A stretch of DNA of 64,000 bases from NCBI RefSeq assembly GCF_030408415.1, contig NZ_CP046976.1, positions 1,798,001 to 1,862,000 on the forward strand, read 5' to 3'. Under the pieces are notes generated by a model. It worked only from the letters and a program-made list of their open reading frames with translations, did not search any database and had not been told where the DNA came from. The position numbers and the translations under genes are program-made. Below are positions 45,612-53,633 of the stretch, piece by piece (the stretch's first letter is position 1; every line of letters starts with the position of its first letter). Source of the DNA: Corynebacterium appendicis CIP 107643. GTDB taxonomy: Bacteria; Actinomycetota; Actinomycetes; Mycobacteriales; Mycobacteriaceae.

Positions 45612-46238
45612 CTAACCGACGGGCACCGGCGCCTTCTGCCCCTCCTGCGCCTCTTGGGTTTCCTGTGCCGATTCGCGCTGCCGGTCGACGAAACTCATTT
45701 CTTCGGGCGTGCCGTTCCGCTCGATGACGCCGTCGGTGCCGTCGCCGGCCGGGCCGTTCGCGCCGTTCTGGACACCGGTCTTGGTGGTGCCGACTACCTC
45801 TGCGATGTCGTCGCGCGTGGTTTCGGCGACATCGTCCATGCCTTTCAGCGTGCGCTTCTGCACGCTGGTGGAGCGGGAGGAGACCTGGAAGCGGGTGAGC
45901 TCCAACGCGATCTGGTTGGCCTTGATGATGTGCTTGTAGCGGGAGTTGCCGTCCGCGTCGGTCCACTTATCGGACACGAGGCGGCCGACCACGACAACGG
46001 GCATGCCCTTTGCCAGGGAAGCCTGCGTGTTCACGGCGAGCTGCCCCCAGCACTCGACGTCGATGTAGAGCAGGTCGGTATCCGCCCACTGGGCGTTGCC
46101 GTTTGCGTCTTCGGTCTCCGTACGCACGCGGCGGCTGGTGGCCACGCGCATGCGCGTCAGGGTGGAGCCGGTGTCGAAGGTCTTGCACACCGGATCGTCG
46201 GTGAGGTTGCCGGACAGGGTGATGGGAAGTTGGGACAT
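45612..46238 (-). CDS. ssb: Single-stranded DNA-binding protein (second-type SSB)
   Basis: The 208-residue protein has an N-terminal OB fold (PITLSGNLTDDPVCKTF, TDLLYIDVECWGQLAVNTQASLAKGMPVVVVGRL, SRYKHIIKANQIALEL). The tail is Gln/Glu/Gly-rich and ends APVPVG, without the acidic DDDIPF tip that recruits partner proteins. It is therefore probably a paralogue (SsbB-like) rather than the main replication SSB, which normally sits between rpsF and rpsR. GAAAGG precedes the ATG. A hairpin with two DnaA boxes lies upstream. The 166 bases between this stop and ettA show nothing else. Confidence 0.87.
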   Translation of the reverse strand: MSQLPITLSGNLTDDPVCKTFDTGSTLTRMRVATSRRVRTETEDANGNAQWADTDLLYIDVECWGQLAVNTQASLAKGMPVVVVGRLVSDKWTDADGNSRYKHIIKANQIALELTRFQVSSRSTSVQKRTLKGMDDVAETTRDDIAEVVGTTKTGVQNGANGPAGDGTDGVIERNGTPEEMSFVDRQRESAQETQEAQEGQKAPVPVG

Positions 46239-46362
46239 GTCGGTTCGAACCTTTCGTTGTGGGAGTTGTCCAGATGTTTGTTAGCGCCACGCACTTGTAA
46301 CAAGGCGGTGACGCTTCAAGCTTTTCCCATAAAAAGGTTCAGGACGAGAACACGAAGCGGAA

Positions 46363-46401
46363 CCTGTGGATAACCCCCAGTTCCGCGGGGTTATCCACAG
46401 G
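46363..46401. promoter_or_regulatory. Hairpin carrying two perfect inverted DnaA boxes
   Basis: CCTGTGGATAACCCC and GGGGTTATCCACAGG form a perfect 15-base dyad around a nine-base loop. Each arm contains the consensus DnaA box TTATCCACA (46365-46373 on minus, 46391-46399 on plus). It lies between the end of the CopD-CtaG gene and the ssb upstream region. It could terminate the former, regulate the latter or bind DnaA. Confidence 0.6.
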
Positions 46402-46434
46402 CGCGGTTTGCCAGGCTGTCCCCTACCCGTTCAC

Positions 46435-48441
46435 TTAGTTGGTTCCGTTCGAGCCCCGATTCGAGTTCTGCTTCGACCGCGCCGAGTACTGCGCGAGCAT
46501 CTCGTTGTAGGCGCGCCACTGCTCGTCATCCGATTCGTCTTCGCGGCGGTCGCTGTCCTTTGCGTCAGCGCGGTCGTCGCGAAGCCAGCCCAGAAGGAGA
46601 ATGACGAAGACGAGCGCCATCGGGAAGCCGCCGGCCGCCCAGCCGATGCCGCCGCCGATCTTCTGGTCGCGCAGCAGATCTGGGTTCCACGGCAATTCGA
46701 GGTTGGTGTAGAAATCCTCGGCCAAGACGTAGGAGAGCTGCATCAGGTACACGCCCATGAATAGGTGGATCGGCATGGAGAAGACGAACCACGCGAAGCG
46801 GATCACCGTGGCACGGCGGTTGGGCACATAGTCCGGTCCGATGAGGTCCCAGAAATAGAAGTAGCCCGACAGCAGGAAGACGGCGTTCATGATGAGGTGG
46901 CCGGCGTGCTCGGAGACCGCGAATTCGTAGAACGACGGGAAAACGTAGAGCACGTAGAAGACAACAAGGAACTGCACAGTGGACACCGGCGGGTATGTGA
47001 CCACCTTGAGGAAGGTCGATTCCTCGAACGCTTCGACCCAGGCGCGGGCGTTGAACTCGCCTTCCGGGTACGCCTGTTTGACCAGGGTCAGCGGGGCGCC
47101 GAGCACGAGGAAGACGGGCACGACCATCGACAGGATCATGTGCACGACCATGTGCACGGAGAAGCTCGCCGGCATGTACATGCCGATGCCCGACGACATG
47201 ATCACGACCGTCGTCGCACAGCCGGCCAGCCACCATGCGGTGCGCGAGTGTTTCCAACCGTCCACCCGGCGCACGAGGTGCAGGTAGTAGGCGGCGAGCA
47301 GGAGCGCGATGACGCTGAAGAAGACCTCGAAGCGCCACATGCCGAACACGTTGGTCACCGTCGGCGCGACTTCAAGGTTGTAGCCCATCTGGATCTGCAT
47401 CGGCGTCAAGTCCGGTTGCAGCGGCGCCGGCGGAGGGGTGCGGCCCATCGACACAGCCACGCCCGTAACCGCTGCCATCACGAGCGTTTCGACGACGGCG
47501 ATCCGCCCGAACAACCGTGGCCTGCTCTCCAACTGCGGAATGGTCAACTGACGGTGCGCGTAGCCCAGCAACCCCAGCACGGCCAGCCCGATGACTTTGA
47601 GCAGCACCGTCCACCCGTAGGCCGTCGAGGTCAGATCGGAGAACTGCACCCGTATCAGCGCGTTGACCACGCCGGAGACCATCAGCGTGACGAACGCGAA
47701 CAGCGCCACCGACGAGTACCGCCGCACAGCGCGCGGCATCTCCGGCCCGAGCCTGCGCGCGTGCGCGATGAGCGCCAGCAGCCCGCCGACCCACAGCAGC
47801 ATGAACACCAGGTGCCACAGGTAGGAGTTCGTGCCGTAGTCGTGGTTTCCGCCCGAGGCGGAGTGGCCCGACAGGCCCAGCGGGATCACAGTGATGATCG
47901 AACCGATGAACAGCGCGACCTGCGACGACCACGAGCTGCACGCGAAACCGAAACCGGCGACGACCGCCGCGATCAGCCCCACGATCAACCAGATCTTCGC
48001 CTCCGCGACCCGCTCCAGGGCAGTCGCCCACATCTGCGGGGAGAACATCACCTCGGGCAGCGGTGTGCCCGACACATCCGACAGGACCAGCGGGATCATC
48101 ACCAGCGCTATCAGCGCCAGCCCTGCGCTCGACCAGGCCGCAGTGCGGGCGGCAAGGTGGCCGTCGACGGCGAGTGAGGCGTCGATTAGCTTCCTGCTAT
48201 TCGGCGGAATCATGAACGCCGCGAACATGAACGACCCGGTGGCGAGCGCCCCCAGCAACCAGGCCACCCCGCGCAACGCCGGCAACCCCACCGTGGTCAG
48301 CGGGCCTGGATCCGGGATGCCCAGCGCCGCCAGGGAACCACCCACGAAACTGAACGACAACGCCCCGGCCACCACGGCGCCGACCGCCAACACCGCGAGG
48401 TAGACCGGCCACGCCGACTTCACTGCTTGCTTCTCCGACAT
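46435..48441 (-). CDS. CopD-CtaG fusion: copper transport / cytochrome c oxidase assembly protein
   Basis: This is a 668-residue polytopic membrane protein. The N-terminal half (about 9 helices, to residue 320) resembles CopD, with conserved histidines such as LWHLVFMLLWVGGL. The C-terminal half is a caa3-type CtaG domain (HMVVHMILSMVVPVFLVLGAPLTL, HLIMNAVFLLSGYFYFWDLIGPD, FSMPIHLFMGVYLM). The tail is charged and cytoplasmic. Fused CopD-CtaG is the usual actinobacterial form and serves copper delivery to cytochrome oxidase. The ATG at 48441 is preferred; the longer frame overlaps the tRNA-Arg gene. Confidence 0.9.
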   Translation of the reverse strand: MSEKQAVKSAWPVYLAVLAVGAVVAGALSFSFVGGSLAALGIPDPGPLTTVGLPALRGVAWLLGALATGSFMFAAFMIPPNSRKLIDASLAVDGHLAARTAAWSSAGLALIALVMIPLVLSDVSGTPLPEVMFSPQMWATALERVAEAKIWLIVGLIAAVVAGFGFACSSWSSQVALFIGSIITVIPLGLSGHSASGGNHDYGTNSYLWHLVFMLLWVGGLLALIAHARRLGPEMPRAVRRYSSVALFAFVTLMVSGVVNALIRVQFSDLTSTAYGWTVLLKVIGLAVLGLLGYAHRQLTIPQLESRPRLFGRIAVVETLVMAAVTGVAVSMGRTPPPAPLQPDLTPMQIQMGYNLEVAPTVTNVFGMWRFEVFFSVIALLLAAYYLHLVRRVDGWKHSRTAWWLAGCATTVVIMSSGIGMYMPASFSVHMVVHMILSMVVPVFLVLGAPLTLVKQAYPEGEFNARAWVEAFEESTFLKVVTYPPVSTVQFLVVFYVLYVFPSFYEFAVSEHAGHLIMNAVFLLSGYFYFWDLIGPDYVPNRRATVIRFAWFVFSMPIHLFMGVYLMQLSYVLAEDFYTNLELPWNPDLLRDQKIGGGIGWAAGGFPMALVFVILLLGWLRDDRADAKDSDRREDESDDEQWRAYNEMLAQYSARSKQNSNRGSNGTN

Positions 48442-48547
48442 GGCAATCACCCTACTTTCGTTGGACGGCAATATGGAAAGCCGTCCCCCGTGCGATACGA
48501 TGAGGTCCGCCCAAAACACGCGCCCCTCGAGCGCAAAAAAAGGGCAA

Positions 48548-48621
48548 GCCCCCATAGCTCAGTGGATTAGAGCATCCGGTTTCTACCCGGCTGGTCGCGG
48601 GTTCGAATCCTGCTGGGGGCG
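48548..48621 (+). tRNA. tRNA-Arg (anticodon TCT)
   Basis: The cloverleaf has acceptor stem GCCCCCA/TGGGGGC, D-arm AGCTCAGTGGATTAGAGC, anticodon loop with TCT (reads AGA) and T-loop GGTTCGAATCC. Its 3' part is the left copy of the 49-bp repeat bounding the accessory island, and the gene is intact. Confidence 0.95.
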
Positions 48622-48622
48622 C
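48574..48622 (+). repeat. Left attachment site (attL) within tRNA-Arg
   Basis: 49 bases, from the anticodon stem to one base beyond the tRNA, are identical to 52436-52484. Bases on both sides differ. An exact tRNA 3'-end duplication is the footprint of tyrosine-integrase insertion that preserves the tRNA. Confidence 0.85.
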
Positions 48623-48753
48623 TTCGTTTTTGCTGTTCATCTGGGCAAACATCGACCTCCAGCAACGCTAGCCAGTGCCTGTGGACACATTTTGGACACA
48701 ATTTGAAGTGTCCTGGGTTTAGTTCCGATCATTTCTAGAGAAGGATTGGAATC

Positions 48754-49071
48754 ATGCCAAGGAAGTACAGTGACGAGTTCAAGGCCAAGGCAGTGCGTTT
48801 GGCTGAGGACCTCGTTGAGCTCGAAGGGTGTTCGAAATGGGGTGCAGCCGTAGAGATCGGTGAAAAGCTCGGCATTCCAGCACACACGCTCAACGATTGG
48901 TTGAAGCCGAATATGGTCTCATCCGATGTTGAGATTGGCGCCGGCGAGTCAACGGCTGACGAACTGAAGCGGCTGCGGAAAGAGATTAAGGAGCTACGCA
49001 GGGCTAATGAGATCTTGAAAACCGCGTCAGCTTTTTTCGCGGCGCAACTCGACCGTCCCACCAGAAAATGA
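48754..49071 (+). CDS. IS3-family transposase OrfA
   Basis: The 105-residue protein has an N-terminal helix-turn-helix (YSDEFKAKAVRLAEDL, IPAHTLNDWLK) and a C-terminal leucine-zipper-like coiled coil (ELKRLRKEIKELRRANEILKTA). It binds the element ends. The stop overlaps the OrfB start (ATGA) next to an A4 run (AGAAAATGA), where a ribosomal -1 shift could make the OrfAB transposase. Confidence 0.92.
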   Translation: MPRKYSDEFKAKAVRLAEDLVELEGCSKWGAAVEIGEKLGIPAHTLNDWLKPNMVSSDVEIGAGESTADELKRLRKEIKELRRANEILKTASAFFAAQLDRPTRK

Positions 49072-49982
49072 TCGAATACATCGATGCGTATCGCGATCGC
49101 TTCGGGGTCGAGGCTATCTGTCGCACATTGAAAGAGACAGAATGTGGGTTCATCACCTCTCGCGGCTACCGAGCAGCGAAAACACGACCGCCGTCGGCGA
49201 GGAGTTTGTCAGATGCGCTGCTCATTCCTGAATTGGTGAGGGTCTACGAGGACAACTTCAGCGTCTACGGGGTCCGCAAGATGTGGAAGGCTATGCAGCG
49301 CGCCGGCTGGAGCATCGGTCGTGATCAGACCGCGCGTTTGATGAAGCAAGCTGGCATTTACGGCCGCAGGCGTGGCCGCACACCGATGACAACGCTTCGG
49401 GCCAACGTGCCGGATTGCCGCCCTGACCTGGTCAACCGTGACTTCACTGCCCCCGCACCGCACCGGTTGTGGGTCGCTGACATTACCTATGTGCGCACCT
49501 TGTCTGGTTTTGCCTACACCGCGTTTATCACCGATGTGTACTCCAGAAAGATCGTCGGTGTCGCGACTCGGGCGAGCATGCGTACCGATGAACTGCCGCT
49601 GGAGGCCTTTGAGCACGCCCTGTATCACGCTGGTGATCTTCGCTCAGAAGGGCTTGTCCACCACAGTGACCGCGGCTCGCAGTATGTGTCGATCCGTTAC
49701 GGTGAAGCGCTCGCCCAGGCGGGTATCGATCCGTCTGTCGGCACCGTTGGCGACTCCTATGACAACGCGTTGGCTGAAACGGTCAACGGGCTCTACAAAA
49801 CAGAGCTGATTTATCCCCACCGGCCGTGGGCATCGGTCGGTGAAGTCGAGATTGCCACCCTTCGCTGGGTGCACTGGTGGAACAACCAGCGACTTCATCA
49901 ATCCCTAGGATATATCACTCCACAGGAGATGGAGGACGCTTACTATCAACGATCAGGCGCTCAAACGTTGGGCGTTAAATAA
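49068..49982 (+). CDS. IS3-family transposase OrfB (DDE integrase core)
   Basis: The 304-residue protein has an N-terminal HTH_21-like part (ELVRVYEDNFSVYGVRKMWKAM) and an rve integrase core. The catalytic triad is Asp138 (WVADITYV), Asp201 (HHSDRGSQYVS) and Glu237 (LAETVNGLYKTELI), with the DD(35)E spacing of IS3 elements. No stop or frameshift interrupts it, so the element may be active. Confidence 0.94.
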   Translation: MIEYIDAYRDRFGVEAICRTLKETECGFITSRGYRAAKTRPPSARSLSDALLIPELVRVYEDNFSVYGVRKMWKAMQRAGWSIGRDQTARLMKQAGIYGRRRGRTPMTTLRANVPDCRPDLVNRDFTAPAPHRLWVADITYVRTLSGFAYTAFITDVYSRKIVGVATRASMRTDELPLEAFEHALYHAGDLRSEGLVHHSDRGSQYVSIRYGEALAQAGIDPSVGTVGDSYDNALAETVNGLYKTELIYPHRPWASVGEVEIATLRWVHWWNNQRLHQSLGYITPQEMEDAYYQRSGAQTLGVK

Positions 49983-50007
49983 GCGGAACAAAAACCAGGA
50001 CGCTTCA

Positions 50008-50334
50008 TTAGATGGAGCGGCTTCACCGCATTGCCGCTTGCCCGCCAGGCAGGTACCACAGCCTGATTTGATCAACGGCGCGCAGGAGAAGGCGTGAGTG
50101 CGCTCCCCCTGGGGTCTCTGCCCTCGCTTTACGCAGCGACCCTGGGGGGTACCCCGCGCCGAGGATGCCTCCCCCCCCCCCGAGCGTATAGGCGCTAAGG
50201 CTGCGTACGGGTCTGGGAATTGGAGGGGGGGAAAGCAAACACCCGACCGAAGTCTTAGGATCCAGGTTGACCAAAAGCTAGAGGCGCGCGCTACAATGGC
50301 ACTATCTCATCTACCAACGGTAGAAGGAGTTACG
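50008..50334. other. Non-coding island segment with a C-run
   Basis: I see no credible gene between the IS and the two-gene unit. The segment holds an 11-base C run (50171-50181), a seven-base G run near 50224 and an imperfect GC-rich inverted repeat near 50106-50157. The composition is uneven compared with the core genome. Confidence 0.5.
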
Positions 50335-50357
50335 GAGCCGTCCCCAAGGGGGCGGCT
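50335..50357 (-). terminator. Hairpin terminator of the DUF3800 unit
   Basis: GAGCCGTCCCC and GGGGGCGGCTC pair around an AA loop, abutting the stop codon of the unknown gene on the minus strand. Confidence 0.5.
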
Positions 50358-50867
50358 CTAGCCATTCCTGCCTTCCCAATACTGCGAGAATTTCTTCTCG
50401 CGCTTACGGCGTTGGTTGTTGAACTCGATTGGGAATGCTGTCCACAACAGCACCTCGCTCGTACGAGCAGCAACGACAACCAAATAGGTGAAGTCACTCA
50501 AAGCGATGTGATATCGGTATTCGCTTCTGCGCTTCTCCACCCACCACGCTATCCGCTCGTTCGAAGGCCGCGGATAACAACTAGCGAATTCATCCAGAAT
50601 CAGGCGCGGCCACGTGATGCGTTCGAGTCGCTCGAGATCAGGGGTTCGGGAATCTTCTTCCTTCCCACTAGAGGTCAGATGAGCGTAGGTCGCCGGTAAC
50701 CCGGCGCGGAACGGCTCCCGCTTTTCCCCATACTTCCGATCATCGACGGGCCATGTGGGCTTATCTAGTACGAAGGCCTCTTCGTAAAACAGAAAGCAAT
50801 GTCGGCGGAATTCTTCGATCCCCCCGTTAAAATCACAAAATTTTTGGGTAGGAAGCCAATCGTGCAC
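50358..50867 (-). CDS. Unknown protein coupled to DUF3800 protein
   Basis: The 169-residue basic protein has no signal or membrane segment. The first half is rich in aromatic residues. The second half has ERIAWWVEKRRSEYRYHIALS, then YLVVVAARTSEVLLWTAFPIE and a basic NNQRRKREKKF tail. That His/Tyr...LWTAFPIE...RRK pattern weakly recalls the ends of Barnase/ColE5/RelE-like (PBECR) RNases, but this is only pattern resemblance. The GTG at 50867 has GGAGGGAAGGG upstream and shares a base with the DUF3800 stop (TAGTG), so the two are translated together. Lower GC than the flanking core suggests transfer. Confidence 0.65.
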   Translation of the reverse strand: MHDWLPTQKFCDFNGGIEEFRRHCFLFYEEAFVLDKPTWPVDDRKYGEKREPFRAGLPATYAHLTSSGKEEDSRTPDLERLERITWPRLILDEFASCYPRPSNERIAWWVEKRRSEYRYHIALSDFTYLVVVAARTSEVLLWTAFPIEFNNQRRKREKKFSQYWEGRNG

Positions 50868-51565
50868 TACGCCCTTCCCTCCCATTGGAAGATATTGAAC
50901 TTCTGCGCCTGGGGGAGAGTTGATTGCAGAAGGGTCGTGCCAGATCGCGCTTTAACTCTTGAAATTATTTCCATTTTGGCTGAGCTAGTCTTGAGACGTC
51001 GATTGGCGTAGGAGATGGACCCTAGTAGTAAATCCGCAAGTTGCAGTTGTTCAACTTCGTGCGATTGGACGATCTGGAGCCTCTGAACGATCCGCTTGTC
51101 AAAATCGTGGCGTTTATTGGCCAGAATGTCGTGGAGTCGGCTTGCTTTTTCTCCGCCGCGGGTGTCCTTTTTATCGAGGTATATTCGATAGCTTGAATCC
51201 GGCTCGAGGAGCCTGACGATCAGCTGGTACATCATTTTGTAGTACCAGTCATCGTGCGTTTGGTTCCAATGGTCGTGGTTCAGGGAAGTTTTGTCGGCTA
51301 CCACCGCACGGAATCTAAGGTCATCGTCGTCGAAAAAGTAATCGACTAAATCGAGGTAATAGTCTTCTTTCGCTGGCGAGACATTTGTCCACTTAATTTC
51401 AAACGCTGGGGGGATTCCGTGCTTTTGTTTGATTTCACGGATTCGGGTAGCGATCTCTCGAGTCTTTCCTAGCGGGCACATGACTGCGCCTAACACCATC
51501 ACCGGTATCTCGTCCGCAGGCAAATGGCCACTTTCATCGCAGTAGATGTTAAATATCTCCGACAT
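50867..51565 (-). CDS. DUF3800 domain-containing protein
   Basis: The 232-residue protein has the DUF3800 features: an N-terminal strand with acidic residues (IYCDESGHLP), EIKWTNVSPAKEDYYLDLVDYFF, DKKDTRGGEKASRLHDIL and the C-terminal QLADLLLGSISYANR. The family has an RNase H-like fold with conserved acidic residues and is common on mobile elements and in defence neighbourhoods; the function is unproven. AAGGAGTG precedes the ATG. It is the first gene of a two-gene unit inside the tRNA-Arg island, and its base composition is clearly lower in GC than the neighbours. Confidence 0.85.
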   Translation of the reverse strand: MSEIFNIYCDESGHLPADEIPVMVLGAVMCPLGKTREIATRIREIKQKHGIPPAFEIKWTNVSPAKEDYYLDLVDYFFDDDDLRFRAVVADKTSLNHDHWNQTHDDWYYKMMYQLIVRLLEPDSSYRIYLDKKDTRGGEKASRLHDILANKRHDFDKRIVQRLQIVQSHEVEQLQLADLLLGSISYANRRLKTSSAKMEIISRVKARSGTTLLQSTLPQAQKFNIFQWEGRA

Positions 51566-52435
51566 GGAGCACTCCTTCGAATCAAGCGATTTCTAAGACA
51601 CTATAGAGTCCACGGTGTCCTCGGAAGTAAAGGTAATCAAAGGGCAGTGGCGGTCAGTTGGTTCCGATAGGGGTCATTGGTGGTTTATGACTCCATGAGC
51701 GGGATTTGCGTTGTTGATTCTCTGATAAACGGATTATTGTGATTCCCCAATCAATCCCCGGATTGCCTTCGACTTAGAAGGATCCCCCTCGTGAGTCTTA
51801 GATCTGCTGCCGCCCTGGCCCCTTCGTCTGCCTGCCATCAGGGTTTTCTTCAGGGTGGTGGAAAGTTACGAGTTTACCTGCGCGAAGGGTGGCTTCGCGG
51901 GCCGAGGTCTCGCGCGTGTAGGTGGCTGGGAACGTGCCTCTCATCGGTGGGGCTTCCAACCCCGAGCACCTAGCCACCCGGCACGTGTTTGGGACGTACT
52001 CTCAAGAGTTTCGCTCAAAAGTGTTCACATCCTCGGAGATCTTCCCGGCTCCGGGAGTTTTTCGGTGATCCCCGGGAAACTCAAGTTCTGAGCTCTGACG
52101 TCCACACTGACCTGCTTTTTTAGGGGCAACCCCAAAGCTTCCGGTGAGCTGGCGGGAGCCTTTTCCTGGGATCGCATGAAACAGTCGTCGGGGACTTCCT
52201 GCAGGTATTTGGTGCAAACCCGTACCTCGGTTTTTCGCCGGCGGGAGCCTCTTCATGCGGTCTCCGGTAAAAGCGCCCCCTACCCGACTAATTGATTGTC
52301 GCGCCAACATTTTCGTCCTCCGGCCATGGACCCGTTTTGGACACATTTTATTTTGATTCGGTAGTATTGCCTGGGATTTTGCCGAATTAGCGAATACCTC
52401 ACTACCAGGGATTAGCCTGCTCTCCTGCATATTTG
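51566..52435. other. Gene-poor right part of the island
   Basis: No credible gene is visible in 870 bases. The segment holds a nested inverted repeat at 51921-51978 (GGTGGCT/AGCCACC, GTGC/GCAC, GGGG/CCCC) that could fold as a structured RNA, and a small hairpin followed by GTTTTT at 52043-52062. A copy of TGGACACATTTT at 52338-52349 is also found beside attL (48682-48693). No integrase gene remains. Confidence 0.5.
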
Positions 52436-52484
52436 ATCCGGTTTCTACCCGGCTGGTCGCGGGTTCGAATCCTGCTGGGGGCGC
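52436..52484 (+). repeat. Right attachment site (attR), tRNA-Arg 3' fragment
   Basis: These 49 bases are identical to 48574-48622 (anticodon loop to 3' end of tRNA-Arg). No 5' half precedes it, so it is not a tRNA gene. It closes the 3.9-kb island. Confidence 0.85.
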
Positions 52485-52495
52485 GTTGTCAACAA

Positions 52496-52537
52496 TCGCG
52501 ACATCGTTGACAGATCAGTCGCGACATGGTGGATAAA
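52496..52537 (+). repeat. Repeat copy A (also downstream of tRNA-His)
   Basis: A 42-base segment contains TCGCGAC and GTCGCGA as inverted arms. It matches 56570-56611 with about six differences. It starts 11 bases after attR, as the other copy starts 13 bases after tRNA-His. Confidence 0.6.
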
Positions 52538-52830
52538 CCAGCGCCTAGGTTCTCCCGGGTGCCGGTTTCAGGTATCGGGGCACTGCTTTCCACGAGCCGA
52601 CACCCAAAGTTTTAAGAAGGTTCGAAAAACCATTCGAGAAAGCTGACAGCTTGGTTCATCCAGTTTCTTAGAGTGCGACATGCAGCGATTCAAAGGCCAC
52701 AGGTAAGAAGACCGCGCTGAGATGCAAAGCCTTTCTCCACAGTGGCCCGTTCGCTGGGCGCTAGCGCCATATTTCTATCGACCATCCCCCTAGCCACGAC
52801 GAGGCGGACAGTTCCTGAAAGGGCCAACAC

Positions 52831-53499
52831 ATGAGTACCGCATTCAACCCCAACCAGGGTGACCCGCAGTGGATCCAGAACCAGCAGCCACAGTGGGGAC
52901 AGGGGCAGCCCCAGCCGGGCCAGGCTCCCCAGCAACCCCAGGCGCCCGAGCAGCCAAAGAGGAAGGGAGGCTGCCTGAAGTGGGGCGGAATCATTCTCGG
53001 CGGCCTGATTCTGATCGGCATTGGTAGCGCGATTGGCGGCGGCAGCGACAGTGCCGAAGAGCAAAGCTCCGCACCAGAAACCACCGCGATCGAATCCGCC
53101 GACGATGCGCCTGAAGCAGCGCCCGCCGACCAGCCAGACGAAAAGGCAGAAGAGGAGCCACAGGAGAAGCCGGAGGAAAAGAAGGAGGACGTTCCCCGCG
53201 AATTCAAGAGCGCGCTCAAGAAGGCCCAAACCTACTCTGACACGATGCATATGTCCGAAGCTGGTTTGTACGAGCAGCTCACGTCCGAATATGGAGAGAA
53301 GTTCAGCCCAGAAGCTGCCCAGTACGCCATCGAGAATGTGAAGGCGGACTACAACAAGAATGCTCTCGAGATGGCCAAGACATACCAGGACACCATGGAG
53401 ATGGCACCCGACGCGATCTACGACCAGCTTGTGTCCGAGTACGGTGAGCAGTTCACTCCGGAGCAGGCCCAGTACGCGGTAGACAACCTGCCCCTGTAG
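52831..53499 (+). CDS. Ltp-family membrane-anchored protein (superinfection-exclusion-type domain)
   Basis: The 222-residue protein has a Gln/Pro-rich N-terminus, one membrane segment (GGIILGGLILIGIGSAIGGG), a Glu/Pro/Ala-rich acidic linker and two copies of the Ltp helix-turn-helix repeat. Both copies have the form A..Y..TM.M....(L/I)Y.QL.SEYGE.F.PE.AQYA(I/V)(E/D)N. The domain is that of phage TP-J34 lipoprotein Ltp, which blocks DNA entry. Cellular homologues are widespread in actinobacteria, with unproven roles. No lipobox is seen, so it is anchored by the helix. It lies 350 bases beyond the island end. Confidence 0.82.
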   Translation: MSTAFNPNQGDPQWIQNQQPQWGQGQPQPGQAPQQPQAPEQPKRKGGCLKWGGIILGGLILIGIGSAIGGGSDSAEEQSSAPETTAIESADDAPEAAPADQPDEKAEEEPQEKPEEKKEDVPREFKSALKKAQTYSDTMHMSEAGLYEQLTSEYGEKFSPEAAQYAIENVKADYNKNALEMAKTYQDTMEMAPDAIYDQLVSEYGEQFTPEQAQYAVDNLPL

Positions 53500-53633
53500 C
53501 CTGCCCCTTCGGCCCGTGGGGAACATGAGCTGCTCCCATGGGCCAGGGAAGCATCCGCGATTGCGCACTGAAATGTACATTTGACGTGCGCGAACGCGCG
53601 ACAAGTGCGCCGCGTGAAATTACGATGAGGGCC

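Larger units (their letters stand above)
48704..50007 (+). mobile_element. Complete IS3-family insertion sequence
   Basis: A 1,304-bp element is bounded by imperfect terminal inverted repeats of about 30 bases: both ends read TGAAGYGTCCTGGKTTTWGT and continue TCCGMTYATTT inward. It contains two overlapping ORFs, an HTH OrfA and a DDE OrfB. I see no clear target-site duplication. It sits inside the tRNA-Arg island, 82 bases from the tRNA. A 31-base piece of the same left end recurs at 57820-57850. Confidence 0.88.

Noticed and set aside
52002-52430. 142-codon minus-strand open frame in the island
   Set aside because: No ribosome-binding site, no motif, and it overlaps hairpins; not supported as a gene.
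52436-52484. Possible second tRNA-Arg gene
   Set aside because: Only the anticodon-loop-to-3' part is present; acceptor 5' strand and D-arm are missing, so it is attR, not a gene.
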